DNA from: an uncultured Latescibacterota bacterium | GTDB taxonomy: Bacteria; Latescibacterota; UBA2968; UBA8231 | Assembly: GCA_951813615.1 (NCBI GenBank) | Contig: OX638377.1 | Span: 806,001-870,000 of the forward strand | Length of the DNA stretch: 64,000 bases | Direction: 5' to 3' | The notes under the pieces: generated by a model | The model's input: only the letters and a program-made list of their open reading frames with translations | Database searches by the model: none | Told to the model about the DNA's origin: nothing | Shown here: piece by piece, positions 34,027-43,520 of the stretch | Layout of the letters: every line of letters begins with the position of its first letter | Position numbering within the stretch: the first letter of the stretch is position 1 | Position numbers and translations under genes: made by a program

Positions 34027-34093
34027 GCGCGTTATCTCCGGGTAATTTGTTGAAAAATAAGCCATCCCCGCGACATTCGTCAACCGCTCATTA

Positions 34094-34591
34094 TTATTGA
34101 GCTATGGCTTTTACGAGCCGTGGCACCACGAAATAGAGCAAGCGTCCGCGACTGATCTCTTGCCAAGAATGGACGTTCAGTTCGACGGCGGCTAGGCCCG
34201 CGGTCGGCAGGGAGATGTGCGCGCCCGTTAGCTCGCCGATCCACTCCTCCATCCCTGGGTTGTGGGCGATGACAAGGCCGGTCTGGGCGCTGTCTGGCAA
34301 GCTGGCCACCGCTTGGGTCAAGGTGCTGGGGGACGAGAGATAGAGCGCGTCGTCCAAGTGTAGAGCACTCGCCGGCAGGCCGAGAGATTCGGCAAGGCCG
34401 GTGGCCGTCTGGTGCGCCCGGCACGCGGCCGAAGCCAGCACGACCTCGGGGCGCGGACCGTACGCTGCAAGCAAGCAGGCAATGCGCGGCAAATCCGCGC
34501 GACCGCGCTTGTTGAGCGGACGGTCAAAATCGTCGCTTACCTCGGGGGGATAAGCCGACTTGGCGTGGCGCATGATTAACAAGGTCTTCAT
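34094..34591 (-). CDS. sixA: SixA-type phosphohistidine phosphatase
   Basis: 165 residues of the histidine phosphatase superfamily. Catalytic RHA motif at residues 8-10 (LLIMRHAKS), the second conserved His in VIAHNPGMEEW, and the short SixA-like length without a large cap. In E. coli SixA acts on the phosphorylated HPr-like protein NPr of the nitrogen PTS. Its position upstream of a ptsN-like gene on the same strand supports the same role here. Confidence 0.85.
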   Translation of the reverse strand: MKTLLIMRHAKSAYPPEVSDDFDRPLNKRGRADLPRIACLLAAYGPRPEVVLASAACRAHQTATGLAESLGLPASALHLDDALYLSSPSTLTQAVASLPDSAQTGLVIAHNPGMEEWIGELTGAHISLPTAGLAAVELNVHSWQEISRGRLLYFVVPRLVKAIAQ

Positions 34592-34716
34592 GGTGAGGCG
34601 TTGGGAATGGGGAACGTCTTTGGTTGCGTGGGCATTTACTAGAGGGTATTTTTATTAGTAGCAAGATAGTGTGTCTTGGTGCTCGATACAAACGCGACGC
34701 AGGATTTATATCTTAT

Positions 34717-35796
34717 ATGGCTCCTATGGCTCCACAACCTGTAGAGCTCAATCTAACCATCCGTCCCCAGCACCGCTTTGCCATCATCGACATCGCCGAG
34801 CTGATCCGCCAGCAAGTCGGCGACGAGTTGAGACCCTTTCGCAAAGCCGCGTACTGTTCGTTTCACACCACGGCTGGCTATATGGAGCAGGGCACGAGTA
34901 GGCGCTTGGGCCACAGCCGCAAGCAGATCGACCCCTTCATCCGCGCCATCAAAAAGATATTTCCCTACAACGCCGGCTATTTCCACGACCGGATGCAACT
35001 GCGCGACGAACTCAGCGAGGGCGAAAAGGAAAGAGAACCGGTCAACGCCGACTCGCACTTGACCTTTATTGCCGCGGGTCTCAAAAACTGCGTGACCTAT
35101 ATCCACCGCCCCGAGGAGCCGGTGTACTTCATTGAGCTAGATGGCATCTACAAGGACTACGTGCGCAGCCGACACACCGCCGTCATGGCCTACAACCACA
35201 CCGAAATCGTGCATCGCGGTCGGTTGGAGATTCCGGTGGGCGGCAGTCATGCGATCGACGCCTTCAACCTCAAGGACCCGCAGTACGGTCTCTTTGCAAC
35301 GCTCGCCGAGCGGCTGCGGCAATGCGGCATAGACAAAGGCTGCATCGACATCCGCCTCGCCCCAGAGGAAGAGCACGTCGGCATGACCGTCAACGAGTAC
35401 GAGACCCTGTTGATGCGCAATGACTTGCCCCAGGCCCTCAGCGATCCCCTGCGCTACGTGTTCCAGCACGGCAAGCGGCTGCTGCGGCACCCCGCTTCCA
35501 TCCCCGGCAAGATGCACGCGTACGCAGCCTACGATTCCCTCCACTTTTACAACGAATTGCTCGACCAAGTGCCGGTGGGGCGGTCGGTCATCGACCGCAT
35601 TGTTTCGGTGCTCTCGACGCCGGCCCAGCGCATCTTGCGCCTGAAGCGCCACATCCGGCTGCTGGTCTCAGATAGCGCGGGAGCCGGCGCGGATCGCATT
35701 TTGCAGGGCACGTACCAGAGCCCGATTCTGGTGCAGCACCAACCGGCTGCCGGCGGAGTGCGCACGCTCGACGTCACCCTGCGCCGCTTCGTCTGA
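34717..35796 (+). CDS. Large UPF0047/YjbQ-like protein
   Basis: 359 residues from ATG 34717; no clear ribosome-binding site, and ATG 34726 is equally possible. The segments SFHTTAGYMEQG (~52-63), a conserved DSHLTFIAAGLKN and YFIELDGIYKDYVRSR recall the YjbQ/UPF0047 beta-fold, whose members have thiamine-phosphate-synthase-like activity. Those are ~130-140 residues, so the C-terminal ~200 residues here are an extra domain. It ends two bases before the phosphomannomutase gene and may belong to the glycan operon. Function is unknown. Confidence 0.5.
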   Translation: MAPMAPQPVELNLTIRPQHRFAIIDIAELIRQQVGDELRPFRKAAYCSFHTTAGYMEQGTSRRLGHSRKQIDPFIRAIKKIFPYNAGYFHDRMQLRDELSEGEKEREPVNADSHLTFIAAGLKNCVTYIHRPEEPVYFIELDGIYKDYVRSRHTAVMAYNHTEIVHRGRLEIPVGGSHAIDAFNLKDPQYGLFATLAERLRQCGIDKGCIDIRLAPEEEHVGMTVNEYETLLMRNDLPQALSDPLRYVFQHGKRLLRHPASIPGKMHAYAAYDSLHFYNELLDQVPVGRSVIDRIVSVLSTPAQRILRLKRHIRLLVSDSAGAGADRILQGTYQSPILVQHQPAAGGVRTLDVTLRRFV

Positions 35797-35798
35797 GC

Positions 35799-37139
35799 AT
35801 GCAGGTCGATCCTTCCATCTTCAAAGCGTACGATATTCGCGGCATCTATCCCGATCCTCTGAGTGAAGAAGTGGCCTACGCCATAGGCCGCGCCTTGGTG
35901 GCCCTGCTGAAGTGTGAAGAAGTCGTCGTGGGGCGCGACATGCGCCTTTCGAGTCCGGCCATAAAAGAGCACCTCTTGCGCGGCCTCGGCGATCAAGGTG
36001 CAGATGTCATCGACATCGGTATGGTCGGCACCGATCAATACTACTATGCCTGCGCCACCTTAGACCGCCCAGGCGCGATGGTGACGGCTTCGCACAATCC
36101 GCCCGAATACTGCGGCTTCAAGATGGTGCGCCAGATGCCCTATCTGCTCAGCGGCGAATCCGGAATCCAAGACCTGCGCCGCCTCGTGGAGGAAGAAAGC
36201 TGGGGTGCGAGTCGGAGGCAGGGTGCGGTTCGGGCCGAGGACGTGACGCCGGGCTTTATCGACAAGGTATTGAGTCTCGTGGACCGGACCTGTATCAAGC
36301 CGCTCAAGGTGGTGGCCGACACGGGTAACGGCATGGTCGGGCCGATCCTGCAAGAGGTGTACGAGCAATTGCCCATTGAGTTTATCGGCATGTATCTAGA
36401 GCCGGATGGTCGCCTGCCCAACCACGGCCTCGATCCCATGCAGCCGGAAAACCGTGCCGACTTGGAACGCCGCGTCCTAGCCGAAGGCGCAGACATCGGC
36501 TTTGCCTTTGACGGCGATGGCGACCGCTTCTTCATCGTCGATGACCGGGGCCGCTTCGTGCCCGGCGATTTTGCGACCGCGCTGATGGCTTGCTACATGT
36601 TGGAACGCGATCCCGGTGCTAAGATCGTGTACGACGTGCGTTGCTCGTGGGCCGTGCCCGACCTCGTAAAAGCAGCCGGTGGCACCCCGCTGATCGAGCG
36701 CGTGGGGCATTCGTTCCTCAAGCCGAGGATGTTTGAGGAAGGAGCCGTTTTCGCGGGCGAGCTGAGCGGTCATTACTACTTCCGCGACTTCTTTGGCGCG
36801 GATTCCGGCATCGTGCCGTCGCTGGTGATGCTGGAGCTGCTGTCGCAGCGCGGGGTTAAGCTATCCGAGCTGCTCGCTCCGCTAGAGCGCCAATACTTCA
36901 CGTCCTCTGAGATCAACTCCGAGGTCGCGGATCCCGCCGCCAAAATCGCGGCCCTGGCCGACCGCTACCAAGACGGTCACATCCAGCGCCTCGACGGGAT
37001 TTCGGTCCGCTACGACGACTGGCACTTCAACGTGCGGCCCTCTAATACCGAGCCGCTATTGCGCCTCAACTTAGAGGCCCTCTCCGCGGAGCGCATGGCC
37101 GAGAAGCGGGACGAGGTACTCGCCTTTATTCGCGCGTAA
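35799..37139 (+). CDS. manB: Phosphomannomutase/phosphoglucomutase
   Basis: 446 residues. The four functional loops of alpha-D-phosphohexomutases are present: catalytic Ser in TASHNPPEYCG (~91-101), metal-binding DGDGDR (~238-243), sugar-binding GELSGHYYF (~318-326) and phosphate-binding RPSNTEP (~411-417). It interconverts hexose-6- and hexose-1-phosphates and would supply GDP-mannose or glucose-1-phosphate for the polysaccharide genes that follow. The specificity cannot be decided from sequence alone. Confidence 0.9.
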   Translation: MQVDPSIFKAYDIRGIYPDPLSEEVAYAIGRALVALLKCEEVVVGRDMRLSSPAIKEHLLRGLGDQGADVIDIGMVGTDQYYYACATLDRPGAMVTASHNPPEYCGFKMVRQMPYLLSGESGIQDLRRLVEEESWGASRRQGAVRAEDVTPGFIDKVLSLVDRTCIKPLKVVADTGNGMVGPILQEVYEQLPIEFIGMYLEPDGRLPNHGLDPMQPENRADLERRVLAEGADIGFAFDGDGDRFFIVDDRGRFVPGDFATALMACYMLERDPGAKIVYDVRCSWAVPDLVKAAGGTPLIERVGHSFLKPRMFEEGAVFAGELSGHYYFRDFFGADSGIVPSLVMLELLSQRGVKLSELLAPLERQYFTSSEINSEVADPAAKIAALADRYQDGHIQRLDGISVRYDDWHFNVRPSNTEPLLRLNLEALSAERMAEKRDEVLAFIRA

Positions 37140-37142
37140 ATT

Positions 37143-38591
37143 ATGACGGCCCCCGCCCCTAAGATCCCGTGGGCTTTCGCCCTCGACCGCCGCTACTTTG
37201 CGGCATTTTTGGTTTTCCAAGGCGCGGTGGTCGCTGGCAGCATCTTCGTTTTCGAATTCCTCCCGGCCCTCCTCATCAGCGCGCTCGGCGTCGCGTTTTT
37301 TGTCGCGGGCCTGATGCTGAGGCCGTGGATCGTCGTCCCAATTTTGTTGCTGACGACGGCCCTCGACAGCACTGGTCGGTTGTTCGGCGAGGCCGGCCCT
37401 TCAAAAGACATCTTCTTGCTGACGGGGTTTCACTTGGCCTTCGGGCTGATGGTCGTCGGCTTGGCCGCCAACATCTGTCTGCGGCAGCGCATGCACTTTC
37501 CCGACTTCGAGATTAAGGTGCCGCTCTTTTTGTTCCTCGCATCTATTGCGGTGTCGCTGACGTACACGCCCAATCAGCCGGCTGCAACCGTCAGCTTCTT
37601 GCGAATTTGTGCCCTCGTGCTCTTCACCTACATGGTGCAAATCACGCTCGACTCTAGGCGGGCCGTGTCCGCGGTCTTATGGTCCCTAGTGGTTTTGACG
37701 ATAGCGGGCTCAGTGATGGGGGCCTATCAGGTCATCACCGGCCAATTCCACCTGCCGGCCAAAGTCATCACCGCCTTGGGCGGCAACGTGCCGCGGGCGA
37801 CGGGGGCCTTTCACAACCCCAACATCTTTGCTTCGTTTGTAATGAGCGGCGTCCTGCCGCTGATGGCTGTCTTGCTCAACCATCGACTGCCTAGGGGCCA
37901 GCGCGCGCTTGTTGCTTTGTCAGTCGTCATCGGCTTTGGCGGTCTGTTGGCCTCGTTTAGCCGCTCTAGCTGGGTGTCAACGCTGGCCGGCGTGCTCGTC
38001 ATCCTCTGGTTGAGCGGCAAGCTGCGCTATTTTTTTATCGTAGTTTTTGCCTCTACCCTGCTGGTGCTTGGCCTCAAAGAATTCGTGCCTTATGCCGAGT
38101 ACATCTTCGAGCGCTTTGCCTCCATCTTTACCTTGTTTGATGAGTTCGGCTCGACCGGCCGCGCTTCGAGTACGGCGCGCATTTATCTCGTCATGGCCTC
38201 GCTCGACATGTTTTCGGACCATCCGTTCTTGGGCACTGGTTGGCGATCCTTTCCGGTAATATTCTCCCAATACGCGCCGCCCGGATATCCCCATTGGACC
38301 CTAGTGAAAGAGCCGCACACTATAGTGACTGCGATCTTGGGCGAACTAGGCATCGTTGGTTTCGCAGCTTTTGTCTGGTTTGTCGGGAAGACGTTTTTTT
38401 TGAGCTTGGGGCGCTTGCAGCAGATGCAGGATTCCTATTTGCGCGCCGTAGCCATCGGCTTGATCGCCACGTTTGTCGCCTTCCAGGTCAATCAGACGTT
38501 CAATGGCGACCTGCCCAGCAACATGTTTTGGTTCTGCATCGGCATGCTCTTCGCCGTGCAGCGGCTCGACGCGGACGCGCGTGCGCCGTGA
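37143..38591 (+). CDS. O-antigen ligase / Wzy-type polymerase
   Basis: 482 residues with about eleven to twelve membrane helices and the large periplasmic loop before the last helices typical of the Wzy_C/WaaL family. Conserved elements include GAFHNPNIFASF and LLASFSRSSWVS in the core and GTGWRSFP in the loop. It either joins polymerised glycan to a carrier or polymerises repeat units. It begins three bases after manB and is part of the exopolysaccharide/O-antigen cluster. Confidence 0.85.
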   Translation: MTAPAPKIPWAFALDRRYFAAFLVFQGAVVAGSIFVFEFLPALLISALGVAFFVAGLMLRPWIVVPILLLTTALDSTGRLFGEAGPSKDIFLLTGFHLAFGLMVVGLAANICLRQRMHFPDFEIKVPLFLFLASIAVSLTYTPNQPAATVSFLRICALVLFTYMVQITLDSRRAVSAVLWSLVVLTIAGSVMGAYQVITGQFHLPAKVITALGGNVPRATGAFHNPNIFASFVMSGVLPLMAVLLNHRLPRGQRALVALSVVIGFGGLLASFSRSSWVSTLAGVLVILWLSGKLRYFFIVVFASTLLVLGLKEFVPYAEYIFERFASIFTLFDEFGSTGRASSTARIYLVMASLDMFSDHPFLGTGWRSFPVIFSQYAPPGYPHWTLVKEPHTIVTAILGELGIVGFAAFVWFVGKTFFLSLGRLQQMQDSYLRAVAIGLIATFVAFQVNQTFNGDLPSNMFWFCIGMLFAVQRLDADARAP

Positions 38592-38645
38592 ACGTCTTAG
38601 TCCCCTGTTTGCCGTGCCGGCGCTTGAAGAACGCGAGGATCAATC

Positions 38646-39803
38646 GTGAAAGTTTTGCTGCTATCGCACCTCTACCCCAACTTCATATCTAAGCTCTCCG
38701 GAAGTTTTGTCCACAATCAGGCGCGTTTCCTCAAAGAGCATTGTCAACTAGAAGTTGTAGCACCCGTGCCGTGGTTTCCCCTGCCGGGATTTGGGTTGTG
38801 GAGTGCCTACCGCCACGTCCCGCGCTGCGAAGTGGTGGACGGCATCGAGGTGCGGCATCCCCGTCGCTTCGCCGTACCGCGGCGGATTTTTTTCACCCAG
38901 CAGTGGCGTTTTCACCTCAAGGCGTTGCGCAACGCTGTTGAGGGTGTGCCGGATATCATCCACGCGCACTGCGCCTATCCCGACGGCCGGGCCGCTGTTG
39001 AGTACGGCTCACAAACTGGCCGGCCCGTGGTCATCACGGTCCACGGTTCCGACGTTAAGATCCTGCCCAAACTCAAGTCCCAATGGCGGCAATTGATCGT
39101 TGAGGCCCTAACGCAAGCCGCGGCCGTTATTGTCGTCAGCCAAGAGCTGCGCCGCGAGGTCGTGCAATTGGGCGTCCCGGCCGACAAGGTGCGCTGCATT
39201 CCCAACGGCGTTGACTGCCGGCTCTTTTCGCCGACCGGGTCGCGCCCGCCCGGTGAAGATGGGTGGCGTCTACTTTACGTGGGTCGATTTGTCGAGGCAA
39301 AGGGATTGCGCGTCTTGCTAGCGGCCTTGGGTACCGTGCGCAGTCAGGGCCGCGATGTCTCGTTGACCTTGATCGGCGGCCACCCCGCAACTGGGACAGC
39401 CGATCCTTTCCTAGCTCAAGTCAACGCCTTGAACTTGTCCGAGCATGTGTCGTTTGAGGACGCGGTGCCGTGGGAGGAGTTGCCTTCCTATATGGCCGCC
39501 GCCGATCTGTTCGTCTTGCCCAGTTTTAGCGAAGGCTTGACCACGTCGCTCGTCGAGGCTATGGCCTGTGGCCTACCCGTAGTCGCCACGCGCTGCGGAG
39601 GGCCGGAGGAGGTGATCAGTGAGGAGGTCGGACGGCTAGTGGCGGTTGGTGACGCGGAGGACTTGGCGGCGGGCATCCTCGCGGTCTTGGACGAATACGA
39701 CTGCTACGACCGCGCGGCGATCCGCCGGCAAGCCGAGGAATGCTACGACTATCGCCGGGTGGCGGCGCGGATTCACGAGCTGTACGAGGATGTGCTGCGT
39801 TAG
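38646..39803 (+). CDS. GT4 family glycosyltransferase
   Basis: 385 residues, GT-B fold. N-terminal LLLSHLYPNFISKLSGSFV, ITVHGSDV, a sugar-nucleotide-binding LLYVGRFVEAKG (~204-215) and the E(x7)E motif in EGLTTSLVEAMACGLPVVATRCGGPEEV (~299-326). Retaining transfer of a sugar from a nucleotide sugar to a lipid-linked acceptor at the cytoplasmic membrane is expected. GTG 38646 has GAGGA upstream and is 54 bases after the polymerase gene. Confidence 0.9.
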   Translation: MKVLLLSHLYPNFISKLSGSFVHNQARFLKEHCQLEVVAPVPWFPLPGFGLWSAYRHVPRCEVVDGIEVRHPRRFAVPRRIFFTQQWRFHLKALRNAVEGVPDIIHAHCAYPDGRAAVEYGSQTGRPVVITVHGSDVKILPKLKSQWRQLIVEALTQAAAVIVVSQELRREVVQLGVPADKVRCIPNGVDCRLFSPTGSRPPGEDGWRLLYVGRFVEAKGLRVLLAALGTVRSQGRDVSLTLIGGHPATGTADPFLAQVNALNLSEHVSFEDAVPWEELPSYMAAADLFVLPSFSEGLTTSLVEAMACGLPVVATRCGGPEEVISEEVGRLVAVGDAEDLAAGILAVLDEYDCYDRAAIRRQAEECYDYRRVAARIHELYEDVLR

Positions 39804-39888
39804 GGCTATAGTTGGACGTTTTAGGTGCGGATAATCCCATTCGGTGCGAGCAACGCACAGTTGCATAAATGACTACAAATGACCAAAA

Positions 39889-39894
39889 TATAAT
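39889..39894 (+). promoter_or_regulatory. Candidate -10 box upstream of the second GT2 gene
   Basis: Perfect TATAAT in an AT-rich island inside the 134-base gap before ATG 39938. No good -35 is found at 16-18 bases, so an internal promoter is only suggested. Confidence 0.3.
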
Positions 39895-39937
39895 AAGATA
39901 GACATGTCGTGACCCTATTTTCTGTCGCTAGAATCCC

Positions 39938-41077
39938 ATGCTCATCGCCGTTTTTTGGGCCGCCTTATTCCTCGTCGTCTATACCTATCTAATCTACCCG
40001 GTTTTGCTCTGGCTCTTGGCGGCTGGTCGCAAGCGGCCCGAGTACGCGCCGCTAGGCGAATGGCCCACAGCGTCACTAATCATTGCCGCGCACAACGAAG
40101 AAGACGTATTGCATGCCAAGTTAGAAAACGCGCTAGCCATGGACTACCCGGCCGAACGGCTCGACATCATCGTCGTCTCAGACGCCTCGACCGATGGCAC
40201 GGACCGCATTGCCGCCGAATTTGCTGCGCGCGGGGTGCGGCTGCATCGGCAGGAGGTTCGCGGCGGCAAGACCGAGGCGCAAAATGCGGGCGTGCGCTTG
40301 GCGCGGGGGCAGTTCCTCGCGTTCTCAGATGCCAACAGCATGTACGCGCCCAGTGCGCTCAAGCGGTTGTTGGCCCCTTTTGTCGACGAGCGAATCGGCT
40401 GCGTCTGCGGCGAGTTGCAATACGCCAATCCAGACGAGCAAGGTGCCGGCAAGGGCGAAGGCCTGTACTGGCGCTACGAGCAATTTCTCAAGCGCCGTGA
40501 GAGCTTGCTCAGCTCCACGCTGGGTGCCAATGGGGCGATCTACGCGCTCCGGCGCGAGCTGTTCGTCGAACTGCGCGGCGACATTATCAGCGACTTTGTC
40601 GCGCCTCTGCACTCTTGGCGGCGCGGCTTTCGCATTGCGTACGAGCCAACAGCCGTTGCCACCGAGTACAGCAGCGTCCGCTTTGGCGACGAGTTTCGCC
40701 GCCGTCGCCGCATTGTCTCGCGCTCGCTCCACGGGCTGTGGACCGAGGTCGGCGTGCTCAACCCGTTCGCACACTTCTGGTTTGCGTTTCAGATGTTTTC
40801 TCACAAACTGCTCCGCTGGTTCGTGCCGGTGTGGCTGTTGGTAGTGCTCGCGGTCAATATTCCATTGGCTGCGAACGAGTACTACGATATCTTGCTCGCG
40901 CTGCAAGTGGCTTTCTACGGCTTAGCTGCGTTGGGACTCTTACTGCCGGAATGGCTCGGGCGGTATTGGTTGTTCTACGTGCCGGCCTATTTTACCGCCA
41001 CCAATTGGGGCACCTTGCTGGGGCTGCTGAGCTTCCTAACGGGCCGCCGCCACCGCGTTTGGCAGCCCGCGAGGTAG
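39938..41077 (+). CDS. Membrane GT2 glycosyltransferase
   Basis: 379 residues. One N-terminal helix (ALFLVVYTYLIYPVLLWLLA), then a GT-A domain with AAHNEEDVL, VVSDASTDGT, FSDANSMY (DxN/DxD-type site) and a late processivity-type RRRRI motif near residue 255. Two to three C-terminal helices follow. The architecture resembles chitooligosaccharide/hyaluronan-synthase-like enzymes that build or extend a glycan at the membrane. It is eight bases upstream of the phosphoglycosyl transferase gene. Confidence 0.85.
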   Translation: MLIAVFWAALFLVVYTYLIYPVLLWLLAAGRKRPEYAPLGEWPTASLIIAAHNEEDVLHAKLENALAMDYPAERLDIIVVSDASTDGTDRIAAEFAARGVRLHRQEVRGGKTEAQNAGVRLARGQFLAFSDANSMYAPSALKRLLAPFVDERIGCVCGELQYANPDEQGAGKGEGLYWRYEQFLKRRESLLSSTLGANGAIYALRRELFVELRGDIISDFVAPLHSWRRGFRIAYEPTAVATEYSSVRFGDEFRRRRRIVSRSLHGLWTEVGVLNPFAHFWFAFQMFSHKLLRWFVPVWLLVVLAVNIPLAANEYYDILLALQVAFYGLAALGLLLPEWLGRYWLFYVPAYFTATNWGTLLGLLSFLTGRRHRVWQPAR

Positions 41078-41084
41078 ATCGTTT

Positions 41085-42539
41085 ATGTCGCGCCTGAAAC
41101 GCGTTGTCCTGCTGCTGTTGAACGACACAGTCGCCGTCAGTTTGGCGTCGATTTTCTTTGTGTGGATGAAGTTGGCCGGCGGCGGGCTGGAGATCGTCCA
41201 CCACAACTACGAGCGGCTCTATCCAGACGCGGTGGATGGGCCGAGCTTCTGGTATGCGCTGGGCTATTACTCAGACGTGTTGCCGCTGATAAGCGGCTGC
41301 TGGCTGCTGCTGTTTTTGTTTTTTGGCTTCTATCAATCCTCTCTGTCTAGCTCGCGCTTCGACGAAATATACGAGGTCGTCAAGGTCGTCACTTTGGGCA
41401 TCTTGCTGGCCATGGTTGCTACCTTTGACCGCGACATACGCCTTACTCGGCTGCTGGTCCTGTTCTACTGGCTGGGCATGGTCGCACTGGTGGCAGGCGG
41501 GCGGGTGCTGTTGCGCAGTTTTGAGCGGCAACTGTTGTTGCGCGGCATTGGCCTTCGGCGCACGGCCATCGTGGGCGTGAATGCGCGCGGCATCCGGTTG
41601 CTGCACGCGTTGGGCTCGGCACCAGCGCAGGGGTATGAGATCGTGGGCCTGGTGCGGGCGCGCGGCGAGAACGATCACGCGGCCATTGACGGCCTGCCCG
41701 TGCTCGGCGAAGTAGGTGACCTACGAACCATCCTCGCGGCCGAGGGCATTGAGGCCGTGCTCATCGCCTTGCAAGCCAATTCGCACGAAGAGATCATGCA
41801 AATCGTCGAGGAGGCCGAGGGGCTGCCGGTCTCCTTCGGCATCACGCCCGACCTGTACGATATTGTGACCGGCCACGTGCGCACGACGCAGATCTACGGC
41901 GTGCCGCTGATGGAACTCATGCCCGAGTTGATGCCGGCTTGGCAGCGGACGGTCAAGCGGCTCATCGACATGATGGTGGCCGTCGTCGTGCTCGCGGGCT
42001 TGGCCCCGTTGTGGCTGTTAGTAGCCGCGGCGATCAAGCTGACCTCCAAGGGGCCGGTATTCTTTCGCCAAGAGCGCGTCGGCGAGGGGGGGCGGACCTT
42101 TGCGATGCTCAAATTTCGCTCGATGTACGAAGATGCCGAGGAAAAGACCGGGCCGGTGTGGGCCAAGGGAGCCGATCCACGAGTGACCCCGATTGGCCGA
42201 GTGCTACGCGCCCTACACTTAGACGAGATTCCCCAGTGCATCAACTTCCTGCGCGGCGACATGAGCTTGGTCGGCCCGCGGCCCGAACGCCCGTTTTTCG
42301 TCGAGCAGTTCAAGAAGCAGATTCCCTTGTACATGCGGCGTTTTAACGTCAAGCCCGGCCTGTTGGGCTGGGCGCAGTCCAAGCACGAGTTCGACCTCGA
42401 TTCCAAGGACGTGGTGGGCATCGCCCGCGAGCGGCTGGAGTACGATTTCTACTACATCGAGAACATGTCGCTCAAGCTGGATTTCAAGATCATGCTGCAA
42501 ACAGTGTGGTTCGTGCTGACGGGCAAGAGCACGCGCTGA
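41085..42539 (+). CDS. Undecaprenyl-phosphate sugar phosphotransferase (initiating enzyme)
   Basis: 484 residues, complete polyisoprenyl-phosphate hexose-1-phosphate transferase architecture: four to five N-terminal helices (~1-150), CoA-binding-like Rossmann domain (RRTAIVGVNARGIRLL, ~161-280), a further helix (~295-320), and the catalytic domain with KLTSKGPVFFRQERVGEGG, LRALHLDEIPQ (catalytic Asp-Glu) and GPRPERP. It loads the first sugar phosphate onto undecaprenyl phosphate and starts repeat-unit assembly. It closes the exopolysaccharide cluster. Confidence 0.95.
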   Translation: MSRLKRVVLLLLNDTVAVSLASIFFVWMKLAGGGLEIVHHNYERLYPDAVDGPSFWYALGYYSDVLPLISGCWLLLFLFFGFYQSSLSSSRFDEIYEVVKVVTLGILLAMVATFDRDIRLTRLLVLFYWLGMVALVAGGRVLLRSFERQLLLRGIGLRRTAIVGVNARGIRLLHALGSAPAQGYEIVGLVRARGENDHAAIDGLPVLGEVGDLRTILAAEGIEAVLIALQANSHEEIMQIVEEAEGLPVSFGITPDLYDIVTGHVRTTQIYGVPLMELMPELMPAWQRTVKRLIDMMVAVVVLAGLAPLWLLVAAAIKLTSKGPVFFRQERVGEGGRTFAMLKFRSMYEDAEEKTGPVWAKGADPRVTPIGRVLRALHLDEIPQCINFLRGDMSLVGPRPERPFFVEQFKKQIPLYMRRFNVKPGLLGWAQSKHEFDLDSKDVVGIARERLEYDFYYIENMSLKLDFKIMLQTVWFVLTGKSTR

Positions 42540-42561
42540 TGATACTGACAGGGACTGAGGC

Positions 42562-43434
42562 TCAACGGCCGAACCGATGCTTGAGTGTGACGGCTAGCGA
42601 CCAACTATGTGTGGCATCGAAGGTGGTCTGGTTGGTGAAGGGGGGATCGCCTTCTTGTTGCATCGGGTGGCTGTCATAGACGCCGGTGTCTGCCATGTCG
42701 TCGACTAGCGTGTAGGTCAGCTTCGCTCCGAGCAGCATCCGGTCGTTTAAGTTGTAATCAGCACCGGCGTGTAGGCGACCGGCGGCTACCGTATCGGAAT
42801 AATCCACATCCGTGATGCTGTTGTAGAACGACAGCGGCGGGTCGTAGATAGGCGGCGACTCGGCTGTGTCTTGGTAGTCGTTGGAGTACTTCACGTCGCT
42901 GATCTTGACGAAGGCCGCGCCTAGCCCGATGCCGATGTACGGGGTTAGGGCGCGGTGAGCCGCAGCGAAGTCGCGATAGACGTTCAGGGCTACGATCCGC
43001 GTGGTGAGGTCGCCGATTGAAGCCACGTCATTGGAAACTATTCCTTCGCGACCTATCCAAGGGCTGCCGTCGAGATACTCCAGAGAGACAAACTCCTGCT
43101 CAATGTTGTTTTTGCTCTGCGACGCCGAGACCTCTAAGCGCAGGGGGCCGAGGGCGCGGCCTAAGGTGATTTCGAACTCCGTGCCGGCATCCGCATCAAT
43201 GGCGTAGCCCCAGCGGTAGCCCGAAAGCGCCGGGACAGGATCGGCAACGAAACAGGGGTCTGTTGGATAGCATACTGTGTCCCGATTCCAACCCTCTTGG
43301 TCCATGCCCGAACTCAGTGCAAGACCGGTCCCGGCGCTGAAGTACCAGCCGGATCGTCCTGTGTCCGCCCTAGCAGCATTAATCGCCGCACCGGCGCAGA
43401 TGAGGGCACACAGCGTGACAAACGAAAATCGCAT
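42562..43434 (-). CDS. Outer-membrane beta-barrel protein
   Basis: 290 residues from ATG 43434 (AGGAG about 9 bases upstream). Signal peptide: RFSFVTLCALICAGAAINAARA. The mature part alternates hydrophobic and polar residues in strands with aromatic girdles (GWYFSAGTGLAL, YIGIGLGAAFVKI, LLGAKLTYTLV) and ends in an aromatic-type barrel end, HSWSLAVTLKHRFGR. It resembles small OmpA/OmpW-like or porin-family barrels. Substrate unknown. Confidence 0.8.
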   Translation of the reverse strand: MRFSFVTLCALICAGAAINAARADTGRSGWYFSAGTGLALSSGMDQEGWNRDTVCYPTDPCFVADPVPALSGYRWGYAIDADAGTEFEITLGRALGPLRLEVSASQSKNNIEQEFVSLEYLDGSPWIGREGIVSNDVASIGDLTTRIVALNVYRDFAAAHRALTPYIGIGLGAAFVKISDVKYSNDYQDTAESPPIYDPPLSFYNSITDVDYSDTVAAGRLHAGADYNLNDRMLLGAKLTYTLVDDMADTGVYDSHPMQQEGDPPFTNQTTFDATHSWSLAVTLKHRFGR

Positions 43435-43520
43435 AGAGAAGTCTCCTGAAGGGAAAAGTTGTGGTGCCTGCATGTCATACCTCCAACGTCATCAAACAGA
43501 TTGACGATGGAGATTGATAT

